Assembly: GCF_000742135.1 (NCBI RefSeq)
Contig: NZ_KN046818.1
Location: forward strand, 1,116,841-1,180,840
Length of the DNA stretch: 64,000 bases
Source: Klebsiella pneumoniae
GTDB lineage: Bacteria > Pseudomonadota > Gammaproteobacteria > Enterobacterales > Enterobacteriaceae
Reading direction: 5' to 3'
The notes beneath the pieces are model-generated. The model worked only from the letters and a program-made list of their open reading frames with translations. It was not told the origin of the DNA and ran no database searches. Position 1 is the stretch's first letter. Every line of letters begins with the position of its first letter. Position numbers and translations under genes: made by a program. Positions 17,616-25,745 of this stretch are shown here, in pieces.

Positions 17616-18392
17616 ATGGCGAGAGTCGTGGTGATAACCGGTGGCGGAACCGGAATTGGCGCCGCCTGCGCGCGGCTGATGCGCGCCGCGGGCGACCGGG
17701 TGTTTATTACCGGACGGCGCGAAGCGCCGCTGCAGGCTGTCGCCAATGAGACCGGCGCCACGGCGCTGGTGGGCGATGCCGCCGACGGCGAGGTGTGGCG
17801 CCAGCGGCTGCTGCCGGCCATCCTCGACCAGACCGGCGGGATTGATGTCCTCATCTGCAGCGCCGGCGGGATGGGCAACAGCCCCGCCGCCGAGACCAGC
17901 GACCGCCAGTGGCGCGAGGCGCTGGACGGCAATCTCACCAGCGCCTTCGCCAGCGTTCGCGCCTGTCTGCCTTCGCTGATTGCCCGCCGCGGCAATGTGC
18001 TGTTTGTCGCCTCCATCGCCTCTCTGGCCGCCGGGCCGCAGGCCTGCGGCTACGTCACCGCCAAACACGCTTTAATCGGCCTGATGCGCTCCGTCGCCCG
18101 CGATTATGGCCCCCAGGGGGTACGCGCTAACGCCATCTGTCCCGGCTGGGTCACGACGCCGATGGCGGATGAAGAGATGCACCCGCTGATGCAGGCGGAA
18201 GGGCTGTCGCTGACTGAGGCTTATCAGCGGGTCTGTCGTGACGTTCCGCTGCGCCGCCCCGCCAGCCCCGAGGAGATAGCCGAGGCCTGTCAGTTTCTCT
18301 GTTCGCCGCAGGCCGCCATCATCCGCGGCGCTACGCTGGTCGCCGACGGCGGGGCCAGTATCGTCGATGTTCCCACTCTGGCGTTTGCCTAA
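17616..18392 (+). CDS. moaE: SDR oxidoreductase, first gene of the moaEF operon
   Basis: This 258-residue short-chain dehydrogenase has the cofactor motif TGGGTGIG near residue 8, SAGG at about 85 and the catalytic pair YVTAK. It probably oxidises or reduces an alcohol/carbonyl with NAD(P)H. Position after atsBA and before moaF fits the monoamine-induced moaE of K. aerogenes; this is not the molybdopterin synthase subunit of the same name. The ATG at 17616 follows CAGGAGAG; an upstream GTG at 17610 overlaps that site. Its substrate in monoamine metabolism is not known. Confidence 0.75.
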   Translation: MARVVVITGGGTGIGAACARLMRAAGDRVFITGRREAPLQAVANETGATALVGDAADGEVWRQRLLPAILDQTGGIDVLICSAGGMGNSPAAETSDRQWREALDGNLTSAFASVRACLPSLIARRGNVLFVASIASLAAGPQACGYVTAKHALIGLMRSVARDYGPQGVRANAICPGWVTTPMADEEMHPLMQAEGLSLTEAYQRVCRDVPLRRPASPEEIAEACQFLCSPQAAIIRGATLVADGGASIVDVPTLAFA

Positions 18393-18417
18393 CGCCCTAC
18401 TCTGTTCAGGAGCCCCT

Positions 18418-19209
18418 ATGACTTCAGAAGCCGTATTTATCCAGGTCGGCGCGCTGGCCGATGGTTTTGCGCCGCACGGTAACCTGCTGGCTACCGCCAG
18501 CCTGCCCGCAGGCGAAAACTTTACCTTTTATGTCGCCGGGAGCGAGCCGCAGCAGCTGGTTATCGAAGATGAGCAGACGCTAAGCTGGAACGGCAAGCGC
18601 GCCCCCTGGCGGGCGACCGCCCTGCGCCCGGACATTCTGTTTATCGACTTCCTTGACCCGGAGCGGGATAACGCCAGCATTAGCGCGGTATGCAACCTGA
18701 CGCAGCGCAATGCCACGCTGGTATACGGCCAGCTGCCGGACGAAGCCGCCGCGCGGCTGGACGCCTTCAGCCGGGTAGAACAAGGGTTGCCGCTGACCGC
18801 CGTCGAGGCGCGATTTGTCTTCGCCCGCCTGGATACCCAGCCGGGGCCGCTGCCGGACTTTACCACCGCGCTGGTCGGCATGCGCAATCAGTACACCTAT
18901 AGCCCGACCGAGCGCTATGAGCACATCTATCTCAACGATAATTTTTACGCCTGGCAGTGTCTGGACGGCGTGGAAAAGGGGCTGGCGGATGTCGATCGCT
19001 GCCACTATGTGCAGGTGGCGGAGGATCTCTATTTGTTCGTCTGGCGGGAGAAAATCATCCCCACGCTGGGGGTGATCCTCATCGATCTGCAGCAGATGCG
19101 CACTGACGGCAAGATCATGGGCTATCAGGGCAGCGATTTCGGCGCCCTCAGCAATTTTCCGGTCGGCGCCAGCGCGAAGATCCTCAACGTCACCCGCCAT
19201 CAGGAATAG
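18418..19209 (+). CDS. moaF: MoaF protein
   Basis: This 263-residue protein has two related halves, with the conserved C-terminal MoaF-type segment GMRNQYTYSPTERYEHIYLN and YQGSDFGALSNFPVG. MoaF was described as the second gene of the tyramine-induced moaEF operon. It is often annotated as a molybdenum-cofactor protein because of its name, but lipocalin-like ligand binding is more likely than cofactor synthesis. The ATG at 18418 follows CAGGAG and lies 25 bases after the SDR stop, so the two are cotranscribed. No signal peptide is visible. Confidence 0.82.
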   Translation: MTSEAVFIQVGALADGFAPHGNLLATASLPAGENFTFYVAGSEPQQLVIEDEQTLSWNGKRAPWRATALRPDILFIDFLDPERDNASISAVCNLTQRNATLVYGQLPDEAAARLDAFSRVEQGLPLTAVEARFVFARLDTQPGPLPDFTTALVGMRNQYTYSPTERYEHIYLNDNFYAWQCLDGVEKGLADVDRCHYVQVAEDLYLFVWREKIIPTLGVILIDLQQMRTDGKIMGYQGSDFGALSNFPVGASAKILNVTRHQE

Positions 19210-19254
19210 TAGGGCGCCGCCGGGCACGCTTTCAGGCACCGCACCCGTCATTTC

Positions 19255-19286
19255 GCCGGGTGGCGGCTGCGCCTTACCCGGCCTAC
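19255..19286. repeat. REP palindrome
   Basis: GCCGGGTGGCGGCTGCGCCT continues to CACCCGGCCTAC-type arms, a standard REP unit downstream of moaF. It is nearly identical to the unit at 19674-19706. Confidence 0.75.
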
Positions 19287-19345
19287 GGTCCGTAGCAGCC
19301 AGCCGTTAACTTACCCACTAGTGCGACTGAAACTGCCGGTGTTGC

Positions 19346-19541
19346 GGCCTCAACATCGCTGAGACGTTCCCGGAAGGCCGGGGCAGCCCGCATGGATGCG
19401 GGCTGAGGGCCGTGTTTTGCAGGGACGCTGCCTCGGCCCGACCCGAAGCCTGCAGGGATAAGTCGAAGGCACCGCGCAGCGGCGATGTTGCTGGCCGGAG
19501 CCCGGGGGTACAGGGGGCGGCGGCGACTGGCCGCCCCCTGT
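19346..19541. other. Self-complementary noncoding element (candidate structured RNA or interspersed repeat)
   Basis: Nested perfect pairings are visible. GGCC and CAACATCGC (19346-19359) can pair with GCGATGTTG and GGCC (19482-19496). Inside lie CCCGG/CCGGG (19369-19382), CAGCCCGCA/TGCGGGCTG with a TGGA tetraloop (19384-19405) and GGGCCG/CGGCCC enclosing GCAG/CTGC (19407-19439). Immediately after is a perfect 12-bp stem, ACAGGGGGCGGC/GCCGCCCCCTGT (19510-19541). Open frames here are not convincing genes. The element fills the centre of the 551-base gene-free stretch 19210-19760, with REPs on both sides. Whether it is transcribed, and from which strand, cannot be told. Confidence 0.5.
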
Positions 19542-19673
19542 GCGCTCCCCGCGCCATGACTGCCATAACGCAGACAATTAACCGGGAGCGCAATCGGCCC
19601 GGAAGTAACATAGAAGCTGTAGCCCTGCTAAGCGCAGCGCGAACAGGGACATTTCCGGTTGCGCCGTTATTTT

Positions 19674-19706
19674 GCCGGGTGGCGGCTGGCGCCTTACCCG
19701 GCCTAC
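19674..19706. repeat. REP palindrome
   Basis: This is a second copy of the GCCGGGTGGCGGCTGG ... TACCCGGCCTAC unit, just before the aldo/keto reductase end. A more degenerate palindrome (CCCTG ... CAGGG) lies at about 19622-19649. Confidence 0.7.
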
Positions 19707-19760
19707 GGTCCGCGTCATGTTTAGCCTTCCCCCCTCTCCCCGCCGGGAAGAGGGATTGCC

Positions 19761-20714
19761 TCAGGCGCTGGCGCCGTCCAGCCGCGCCACTTGCTCCGCG
19801 CTCAGGCTCAGCGCCGCCGCGCGGGCAAAACTCTCCACCTGAGCCACGCTGGTGGCGCTGGCGATCGGCGCGGTCACCCCTTCGCGGCCGATCAGCCACG
19901 CCAAGGCCACCTCAGCCGGCTTCGCGCCCTGCTCGTCCGCGACCGCCGCCAGGGTATCGATAATCCGCATGCCGCGCGGATTCAGGTACTTACCAATCCC
20001 GCTTCCGCGCTGGCTCTGTGTCAGATCCGACGGCTGGCGGTACTTACCGGTTAAGAACCCCGAGGCCAGGCTGTAGTAGGTCACCACCCCGATATCGCGG
20101 CTGACGCAGAGATCGCACAGCGCGCCTTCAAACGCAGAGCGGTGGTAGAGGTTATATTCCGGCTGCAGCACCTGCCACGCAGGCAAGCCGCCCTTACGCG
20201 CCACCTCCAGCGCCCCCGCCAGCTGCATCGCATCGAGGTTAGAGGCCCCCATCGCGCGGATTTTTCCGGCCTGCTGCAGGCTGTGGAAGGCCTCCAGCGT
20301 TTCCGCCACCGGGGTTTGCGGATCCGGCCAGTGGGAGAAGTAGAGGTCGATATAATCGGTATTCAGGCGACGCAGAGAGTCGTCAACCGCCTGTTGGATC
20401 CAGGCTTTGCTGAGCCCTTTATGGCCGGGGAGGCCGAGATCGGAGCCGACTTTGGTGAAAATTTTGACTTTATCACGCATGCCGGGGCGCGCCTGTAGCC
20501 AGCGGCCGATTATGGTTTCAGATTCGCCGCCCTGGTTGCCCTCCGCCCAGCGGGAATAAACATCCGCCGTATCGATAGCGTCAAAACCGTGGTCAACGAA
20601 AGCATCAAGAAGAGCAAAACTGGTTTTTTCATCGATGGTCCAGCCAAAGACGTTGCCGCCAAAGACTAATGGGGCGATGGAAAATCCGGTTTTGCCCAAA
20701 GGACGTGTCATCAT
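19761..20714 (-). CDS. Aldo/keto reductase
   Basis: This 317-residue NADPH-dependent (beta/alpha)8 reductase has the catalytic tetrad visible as Asp in DAIDTADVYS, Tyr within the same stretch, Lys in IFTKVG and His in YFSHWPDP. It resembles the YajO/Tas-like group with unknown physiological carbonyl substrates. AAGGAG precedes two adjacent ATG codons (20714 and 20711), so one residue of uncertainty remains at the start. It appears monocistronic, lying 128 bases from the next gene upstream. Confidence 0.8.
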   Translation of the reverse strand: MMTRPLGKTGFSIAPLVFGGNVFGWTIDEKTSFALLDAFVDHGFDAIDTADVYSRWAEGNQGGESETIIGRWLQARPGMRDKVKIFTKVGSDLGLPGHKGLSKAWIQQAVDDSLRRLNTDYIDLYFSHWPDPQTPVAETLEAFHSLQQAGKIRAMGASNLDAMQLAGALEVARKGGLPAWQVLQPEYNLYHRSAFEGALCDLCVSRDIGVVTYYSLASGFLTGKYRQPSDLTQSQRGSGIGKYLNPRGMRIIDTLAAVADEQGAKPAEVALAWLIGREGVTAPIASATSVAQVESFARAAALSLSAEQVARLDGASA

Positions 20715-20842
20715 GCCGAGTACTCCTTAGCTTATATTCTGCTTCCCTCAGGTAACCACAGGGGTCAGGAGAGGAGGTCGATTGGATAATCAGAAAAGGA
20801 ATCTTACGGCGGGCGCTCCACGCCCGCAGGTACACTCTGACA

Positions 20843-21619
20843 TTATGTCCCGGAATAAACATCAAAGCTAAAATATTTGCCAGCTAATTTTTTATAGGTG
20901 CCGTCGGCAAGAATCTTCGCAATCGCGCCGTTAATTTCCTGACGCAGCGCCTCATCGTCTTTACGCAAACCTATCGCCGCCCCGGCGCCAAACAGCGTAT
21001 CGTCCTGCAGATGGCCGCCGACAAAGGCGAATTCTTTACCCTGCGGCTGCTGCAGGAAGCTGTAGTCGGCCATCATCCCGGAGAGCACCGCGCCGTCGAT
21101 GCGCCCCGACTCCAGGTCACGCACCACGCTATCGGCCCCCTGGTAGGCCACAATGTTTATCCCCTGCGGCCGCCAGTGCTGGTTAACATACGTCTCCTGC
21201 GCCGAGCCCTGCTCCACGCCGATGGTTTTGCCCTTCAGCTGTTCCGGCGTATTGCCTTGCAGGGTATTTTTACGCGCCACGAGGAACACCGGCCCGTTAT
21301 ACAACTTGTCGCTAAAGGCAATCTGCGCTTTGCGCTTCTCGGTCATGTACATCCCGGAAAGGATCGCGTCGAATTTACGCGCCTTCAGCGCCGGGATAAT
21401 GCCGTCGAAATTGCTTTCCACCCACACGCATTTCGCCTGCAGCTGCTGACAAATGGCGTTGCCTAAATCGATATCAAACCCCGCCAGCTTGCCCTGCGGA
21501 TCTTTCCATTCAAACGGCGCGAAAGTCGGGTCGACGCCGAAGCGGATCTCCTTTCCCCCTTCGGCCAGCGCCGACGTCGACGCCATTAATGCCAGCCATA
21601 GCAACAGTGATTTTTTCAT
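20843..21619 (-). CDS. Amino-acid-type ABC transporter periplasmic binding protein
   Basis: This 258-residue periplasmic protein has a signal peptide (residues 1-19, cleavage after ALA) and the SBP_bac_3 fold. The motifs FGVDPTFAPFEWKDPQGKLAGFDIDLGNAIC and GKTIGVEQGSAQE are typical of ArtJ/ArgT-like receptors for basic or polar amino acids, given here as two separate stretches of the N-terminal and middle regions. The ATG at 21619 follows GGAGAAG. It starts 20 bases after the M20 amidohydrolase stop, in the same operon. No permease or ATPase gene is adjacent, so it must use a partner elsewhere. The ligand is unknown but could be the product or substrate of the hydrolase. Confidence 0.8.
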   Translation of the reverse strand: MKKSLLLWLALMASTSALAEGGKEIRFGVDPTFAPFEWKDPQGKLAGFDIDLGNAICQQLQAKCVWVESNFDGIIPALKARKFDAILSGMYMTEKRKAQIAFSDKLYNGPVFLVARKNTLQGNTPEQLKGKTIGVEQGSAQETYVNQHWRPQGINIVAYQGADSVVRDLESGRIDGAVLSGMMADYSFLQQPQGKEFAFVGGHLQDDTLFGAGAAIGLRKDDEALRQEINGAIAKILADGTYKKLAGKYFSFDVYSGT

Positions 21620-21638
21620 TCGCGTTCTTCTCCAGAGA

Positions 21639-22817
21639 TTAGCGACAGTGTTTTTCCACCAGACGGGCGAACAGCGTCGCGCCGATGGTGATAATGTCAT
21701 CGTTAAAGTCGTAGCCGGGGTTGTGCACCATGCAACTGCCCTTCTCCCCTTTCTCGCCATTGCCGAGCAGGAAGTAGCTGCCCGGGCGTTCGCGCAGCAT
21801 AAAAGCGAAATCCTCGCTGGCGTTCATCGGCGAGACCGACTCCAGGACCCCTTCGCGGCCAAACACCTCCAGCGCCAGCGCCCGGGCGAAATCGGTCTCT
21901 TCAGGACTGTTGGTTAATACCGGATAGGAGTCGTAAACCTCCACTACGCTGCTGGCGCCATAGCTTTTGGCGGTAAAGTCAGCGAGCTCGTGAATACGCT
22001 TGATCAGCAGGTCGCGGATTTCCGGCTTCATCGCCCGCACGCTCAGCTCCATCACCGCGCTCTCCGGAATGACGTTGGAGGCGATACCGGCCTGGAAGGT
22101 GCCGACGCTGACCACTGCCGTTTCCCCCGGCGGCACGTTGCGCGCCACAATGCTCTGCAGGGCCATCACCAGCGCCGCACCGGCGACGATCGGGTCGACG
22201 GTGCGCTCGGGGTGGGCGCCGTGGCCGCCGTAGCCGGTAATCGTGATTTTGACGGTGTCCGCCGAGGCCATGAAGTTGCCGGCGTAGAAGCCCAGCTTGC
22301 CTACAGGCAGGCCTGGCATGTTGTGCAAGCCAAAGATGCGTTCGCAGGGGAACTGCTCGAACAGGCCGTCTTTAATCATTAAATCCGCGCCGCCGATAGC
22401 CTCTTCCGCCGGCTGAAAAATCAGATGCACCGTGCCGTTGAACTGACAGGCCGGCGAGGCGATATATTTCGCCGCCGCCAGCAGAATGGTGGTGTGACCG
22501 TCATGGCCGCAGGCGTGCATTTTTCCTGGCGCCGTGCTGGCCCAGGGTAAACCGGTGGTTTCCTCGATCGGCAAGGCATCCATATCGGCGCGTAAACCCA
22601 TGGTGCGCGGAGAATCGCCTTTGCTCAGGCTGCCGACCACGCCGGTCTTGCCGAGACCGCGCGTCACCTGATAGCCCCACTCCGTCAGCTTGCTGGCGAC
22701 CAGTTCGCTGGTATTAAACTCTTCAAGACTTAATTCCGGATTGGCATGTAAATAATGACGGATAGAAATCATTTCCGCTTCCGTCGCTTTAATTTCTGGA
22801 ATTACATAATCACTCAT
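21639..22817 (-). CDS. M20-family amidohydrolase (hippurate hydrolase/N-acyl amino acid deacylase-like)
   Basis: This 392-residue metallohydrolase of the M20D group has metal-binding motifs HACGHDGHT at about residue 103, the catalytic QPAEEAIGGA and NASEDFAF near the C-terminus. Relatives cleave N-acyl amino acids, hippurate or indole-acetyl amino acids. No signal peptide is present, so it acts in the cytosol. GGAGAG precedes the ATG. It heads a two-gene operon with the binding protein, suggesting uptake and deacylation of an amino-acid conjugate. The substrate cannot be told from sequence. Confidence 0.8.
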   Translation of the reverse strand: MSDYVIPEIKATEAEMISIRHYLHANPELSLEEFNTSELVASKLTEWGYQVTRGLGKTGVVGSLSKGDSPRTMGLRADMDALPIEETTGLPWASTAPGKMHACGHDGHTTILLAAAKYIASPACQFNGTVHLIFQPAEEAIGGADLMIKDGLFEQFPCERIFGLHNMPGLPVGKLGFYAGNFMASADTVKITITGYGGHGAHPERTVDPIVAGAALVMALQSIVARNVPPGETAVVSVGTFQAGIASNVIPESAVMELSVRAMKPEIRDLLIKRIHELADFTAKSYGASSVVEVYDSYPVLTNSPEETDFARALALEVFGREGVLESVSPMNASEDFAFMLRERPGSYFLLGNGEKGEKGSCMVHNPGYDFNDDIITIGATLFARLVEKHCR

Positions 22818-23057
22818 GCCGCTCTCCGGGAAATAAATTAAGGACTTATCACGGTATCGCGATGAAAAGTTTATGCAAGCAGCATTTCTAATACCTGGAA
22901 TGGACGCATCTTATTTAATAATTCACTCATCACAGCGCAATGAATAATAAAAATAGTGCAATTAAAAAATAAAAGTTTATTTTTTTGAGGATTTTCCGTT
23001 ATTTACCCTACCCTGCACGGCCACATCCAGCGTTATATAAAATAAACGGGCAGGCAA

Positions 23058-23258
23058 TTACAGAGGCTTTTCCTTCTCGCAATCGTTGCGCTGGCGGGCT
23101 GCAGCGCGCCGATCGCCGCCGCTTCCAGCGGCGTGGCGTCAGATACCGCCTCGTTGTCCTCGAAGGTCAACGTTTATCATCTGACCGAAAAAGAACTGTC
23201 CATCCAGGCAACGATCAATGGTTATAAATACTGGCCGGATGCTGCGCTGGATCCGTAG
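23058..23258 (+). pseudogene. Small lipoprotein frame lacking a start codon
   Basis: Read in frame from CAG at 23061, this stretch encodes about 65 residues beginning QRLFLLAIVALAGCSAP, a textbook lipoprotein signal with lipobox LAGC, followed by a polar tail ending at TAG (23256-23258). The frame is closed by a TAA at 23043 and contains no ATG, GTG or usable TTG before the signal. A loss of two bases at AATTA(TG)CAG would explain it, since AGGCAATTATG would supply both ribosome site and start. It may also use a rare start codon. The flanks 22818-23057 are AT-rich and hold the M20 operon promoter region; 23259-23322 shows nothing. Confidence 0.5.
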
Positions 23259-23322
23259 CTTTCCGCGAGTGCGCCATCGCCGGATCAGGCTTTTCCTGAC
23301 CCGGCGTCGCGGAGCAGCGCAT

Positions 23323-23778
23323 TTAGTGGCCGAGGGCGCCGCTCACCAGAATCGAGGTGATGATCCCGGTCGCCGCGGCGATCAGCACATAGTTACCGTC
23401 GATATAGGACCAGTGATGGCCTTCCGGCGGGGGCGGCAGGCCGCGGTCGCTCCAGTCGCGGACGCGATATTCATCGCCACGGAACGGCGCCGGAGCCGGG
23501 TGGCCTTTGCGGAAATCGTTCCCGCGCCAGGCGAAATGGTCCTGCTCATGACGTGCCAGATCGCGTTTGTCATGGCCGTCGCGATCCGGGCCACGCTGGT
23601 CATGGTCGCCCTGATGATGCGCGTCAGGTCCGCCCTGCGGTGCATGCCCGTCATGGTCCGGACCGTTCTGCCACACCGTGGGTTGCCCCGGACGATGGCC
23701 GTCGTTCGGGCCATCGGCAAAGGCCGGGACGCTCAGCACACAGGATAAAATTACTGCCAGAGAAATCATCTTTTTCAT
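23323..23778 (-). CDS. RcnB-family periplasmic protein
   Basis: This 151-residue exported protein has a signal peptide (about residues 1-21), a His/Asp/Gly-rich middle (DGHAPQGGPDAHHQGDHDQ) and the C-terminal RcnB signature YRVRDWSDRGLPPPPEGHHW followed by a hydrophobic segment. RcnB in E. coli is a periplasmic factor for nickel/cobalt homeostasis. The His-rich insert suggests metal binding, but RcnA or RcnR is not adjacent, so the function remains open. A strong AGGAGG precedes the ATG. Confidence 0.8.
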   Translation of the reverse strand: MKKMISLAVILSCVLSVPAFADGPNDGHRPGQPTVWQNGPDHDGHAPQGGPDAHHQGDHDQRGPDRDGHDKRDLARHEQDHFAWRGNDFRKGHPAPAPFRGDEYRVRDWSDRGLPPPPEGHHWSYIDGNYVLIAAATGIITSILVSGALGH

Positions 23779-23912
23779 GGTACACCTCCTGATTCAGCTC
23801 CTTTGTACCGGGCAAATGTGAAGAAAGAGTGAGTAACTGGTTAACCAGGACGATTCCTGGCATCGGCAGTTGCTGTGCTGCGCAACAGCCAGGCTGCGGG
23901 AGGAAGGACAAT

Positions 23913-23937
23913 AAAAAAGGCCGCTTTCGCGACCTTT
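23913..23937 (-). terminator. Rho-independent terminator of the 11-mer-repeat protein gene
   Basis: On the minus strand AAAGGTCGC-GAAA-GCGGCCTTT forms a 9-bp stem with a GAAA tetraloop followed by a T-run, 20 bases after the stop codon of the gene ending at 23958. This is a canonical intrinsic terminator. Confidence 0.85.
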
Positions 23938-23957
23938 ATTCAGACAGGTTAAAGGAC

Positions 23958-24347
23958 TTATTCAGTCACTTTATTTTTTAATTCTTCGGCGCCGGTTTTG
24001 GTTTTATCCCAGCCCTTTTCCGCACCGGATTTGGTGGCATTCCAGCCTTTTTCACTGACCTCTTTGGTCTTATCCCACCCCTTCTCGGTGCCTTCTTTGG
24101 TCTTGTTCCAGGTTTTCTGCGCGCCTTCGCTCACCTGGCTGCCGACGCTGTCCTGCTTGCCTTCGGCGGCGTGTTTCGCCTTCAGCTGCTGCTCTTCGCC
24201 CTCGTGCTGGGCCTGATGCAGCTTCTCTTTAGCGGTGTTGGCGTTGGCATTCGCCGCCGCGACGGTATCATCTGTTGCATGTGTTGTCGCAGCAAAAACC
24301 GGAGCCGCAACCAGAATAGCCGATAACGCAATCATTGCTTTTTTCAT
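23958..24347 (-). CDS. Exported protein with four 11-residue repeats
   Basis: This 129-residue protein has a signal peptide (MKKAMIALSAILVAAPVFA) and a mature, highly charged, helix-prone chain. The C-terminal third holds four consecutive 11-residue units of the form GWDKTKEGxEK (GWDKTKEVSEK, GWNATKSGAEK, GWDKTKTGAEE, preceded by TWNKTKEGTEK). This periodicity resembles LEA-type or apolipoprotein-like amphipathic helices linked to desiccation or membrane-surface binding. I do not recognise a named enterobacterial gene. The ATG at 24347 starts the signal peptide; an upstream in-frame start would precede it needlessly. Confidence 0.75.
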   Translation of the reverse strand: MKKAMIALSAILVAAPVFAATTHATDDTVAAANANANTAKEKLHQAQHEGEEQQLKAKHAAEGKQDSVGSQVSEGAQKTWNKTKEGTEKGWDKTKEVSEKGWNATKSGAEKGWDKTKTGAEELKNKVTE

Positions 24348-24564
24348 AATATCCTCTCTCACGTGTCGTGTTATGAGTCGCATTCAGGATGGCACAACGA
24401 ACCGGGGATGACATTAGGAATTAGCCTGAAAAACGTCTTCGACCTCCAGCCTTGGCAGAAAATGCTGCCGCCGCGCGCGCCCTGTCGGCGTTGGCATAAT
24501 TTCCAACATGTTTGTTACATTTTATGAAATTTGCCCTTGATATACTTGCCGTTGACGTTTACTC

Positions 24565-24588
24565 GAGAATAATTCTCAGAATCATTAT
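24565..24588 (+). promoter_or_regulatory. Fur box upstream of the FecBCD-type importer
   Basis: GAGAATAATTCTCAGAATCA continues into TTAT and fits overlapping Fur heptamers. It lies 31 bases before the binding-protein start, the usual place for Fur repression. Confidence 0.75.
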
Positions 24589-24618
24589 ATTTATAAATTG
24601 GCAAACGGAACTCATTTT

Positions 24619-25738
24619 ATGGCAAGAAAATCAGTAAGATCGCTGTTACTTACTGCGCTGCTCGCGACGCCCCTCCTCAGCTATGCAACCCAATATCCCC
24701 TGACGGTCACGGACCTTGACGGCCGGCAGGTCACCCTCGCCAAAGAGCCGCAGCGTATTATTTTGCAGGATGGTCGCGACATTATGACCCTCGCCCTGCT
24801 GGACCGGGACAATCCGTTTAAACGGCTGGTGGCATGGAATAATCTGGCGAAAAAGCAGGATGTTGCCACCTGGCAGATGCTGAAAACGACGTGGCCGCAG
24901 TCGGCCACGATCCTTGACATGGGCTTCAGCGATAAAGGGAACGTCGATCTTGAAAGCGTCATCGCCCGTCAGCCGGATCTGATGATCGCCCAGCTGCGCG
25001 CCAGGCCAGCGCTGATGGAGAGCGGCGTCATCGACAAGCTCAGCGCCCTGCACGTTCCGGTGCTGTTTGTCGACTATGAGATCGACCCGGCGAAAGATAC
25101 CGCCCCCAGCATCGACCTGCTGGGCAAAGTCCTTAACCGCGAGAGCCAGGCCAAAGCCTTTACCGATTACTATCGTCAGCAGCTGCAGTCGATTCGCCAG
25201 AAGACCGCGACCATCACACCGAAGGCCCAACGTCTTCGTGGAAGCGCTGGCCGGCAACAGCGACGCCTGCTGCTTTACCCACGGCCACAGCGGCTGGGGC
25301 GGGCTGGTGGAGGCGGTCGGGGCGAACAATATCGGTTCGCAGCTGCTGCCGGGCGCCTCCGGGTTCGTCTCGCTGGAGAAAATCATAAGCATGAAGCCCG
25401 ACGCCTGGATCATGACCGGCTCGAAGCGCGGCAACAGCCAGGTGTTGCCCCTGGGTTATGCGGTTAAGCCAGAGGCGGTGAAGGCCCAGGCGCAGACGCT
25501 ACTGGCGCGACCTGGGGTCAGCCAGATCCCGGCGGTACAGGAAAAGCGGGCCTATGGCGTTTATCACCACTTCTATAACCACCCGTGGAATATTGTCGGC
25601 ATGGAATACCTGGCGAAAGATATCTACCCGCAGGCCTTCGGCGATCTCAACCCGGATGAGACGTACCATTATATCGTGCGCCATTTCACCGACCTGCCGG
25701 ACCAGCCGTTCGTCTTCTCCTGGCAGCAGAGCGAGTAA
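24619..25738 (+). pseudogene. Frameshifted siderophore ABC transporter binding protein
   Basis: The gene encodes a periplasmic binding protein of the FecB/FhuD-like class with a signal peptide (MARKSVRSLLLTALLATPLLSYA). It reads normally for about 203 residues to KTATITPKAQ, then must shift frame near 25221-25232 (GAAGGCCCAACG) to continue as NVFVEALAGNSDACC and on to the natural end FSWQQSE. Removing one base from AAGGCCC restores PKPNVFVEALAG, the expected family sequence. Without the shift the protein ends at 25467 as a scrambled tail. Permease and ATPase genes follow intact. A real mutation and a sequencing error cannot be separated here. Confidence 0.85.
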
Positions 25739-25745
25739 ATACAGC

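Noticed and set aside
19318-19963. Overlapping open frames on both strands in the moaF-AKR gap
   Set aside because: They are Arg/Pro-rich, lack ribosome sites and domains, overlap the aldo/keto reductase gene, and coincide with palindromic DNA that avoids stops by GC content.
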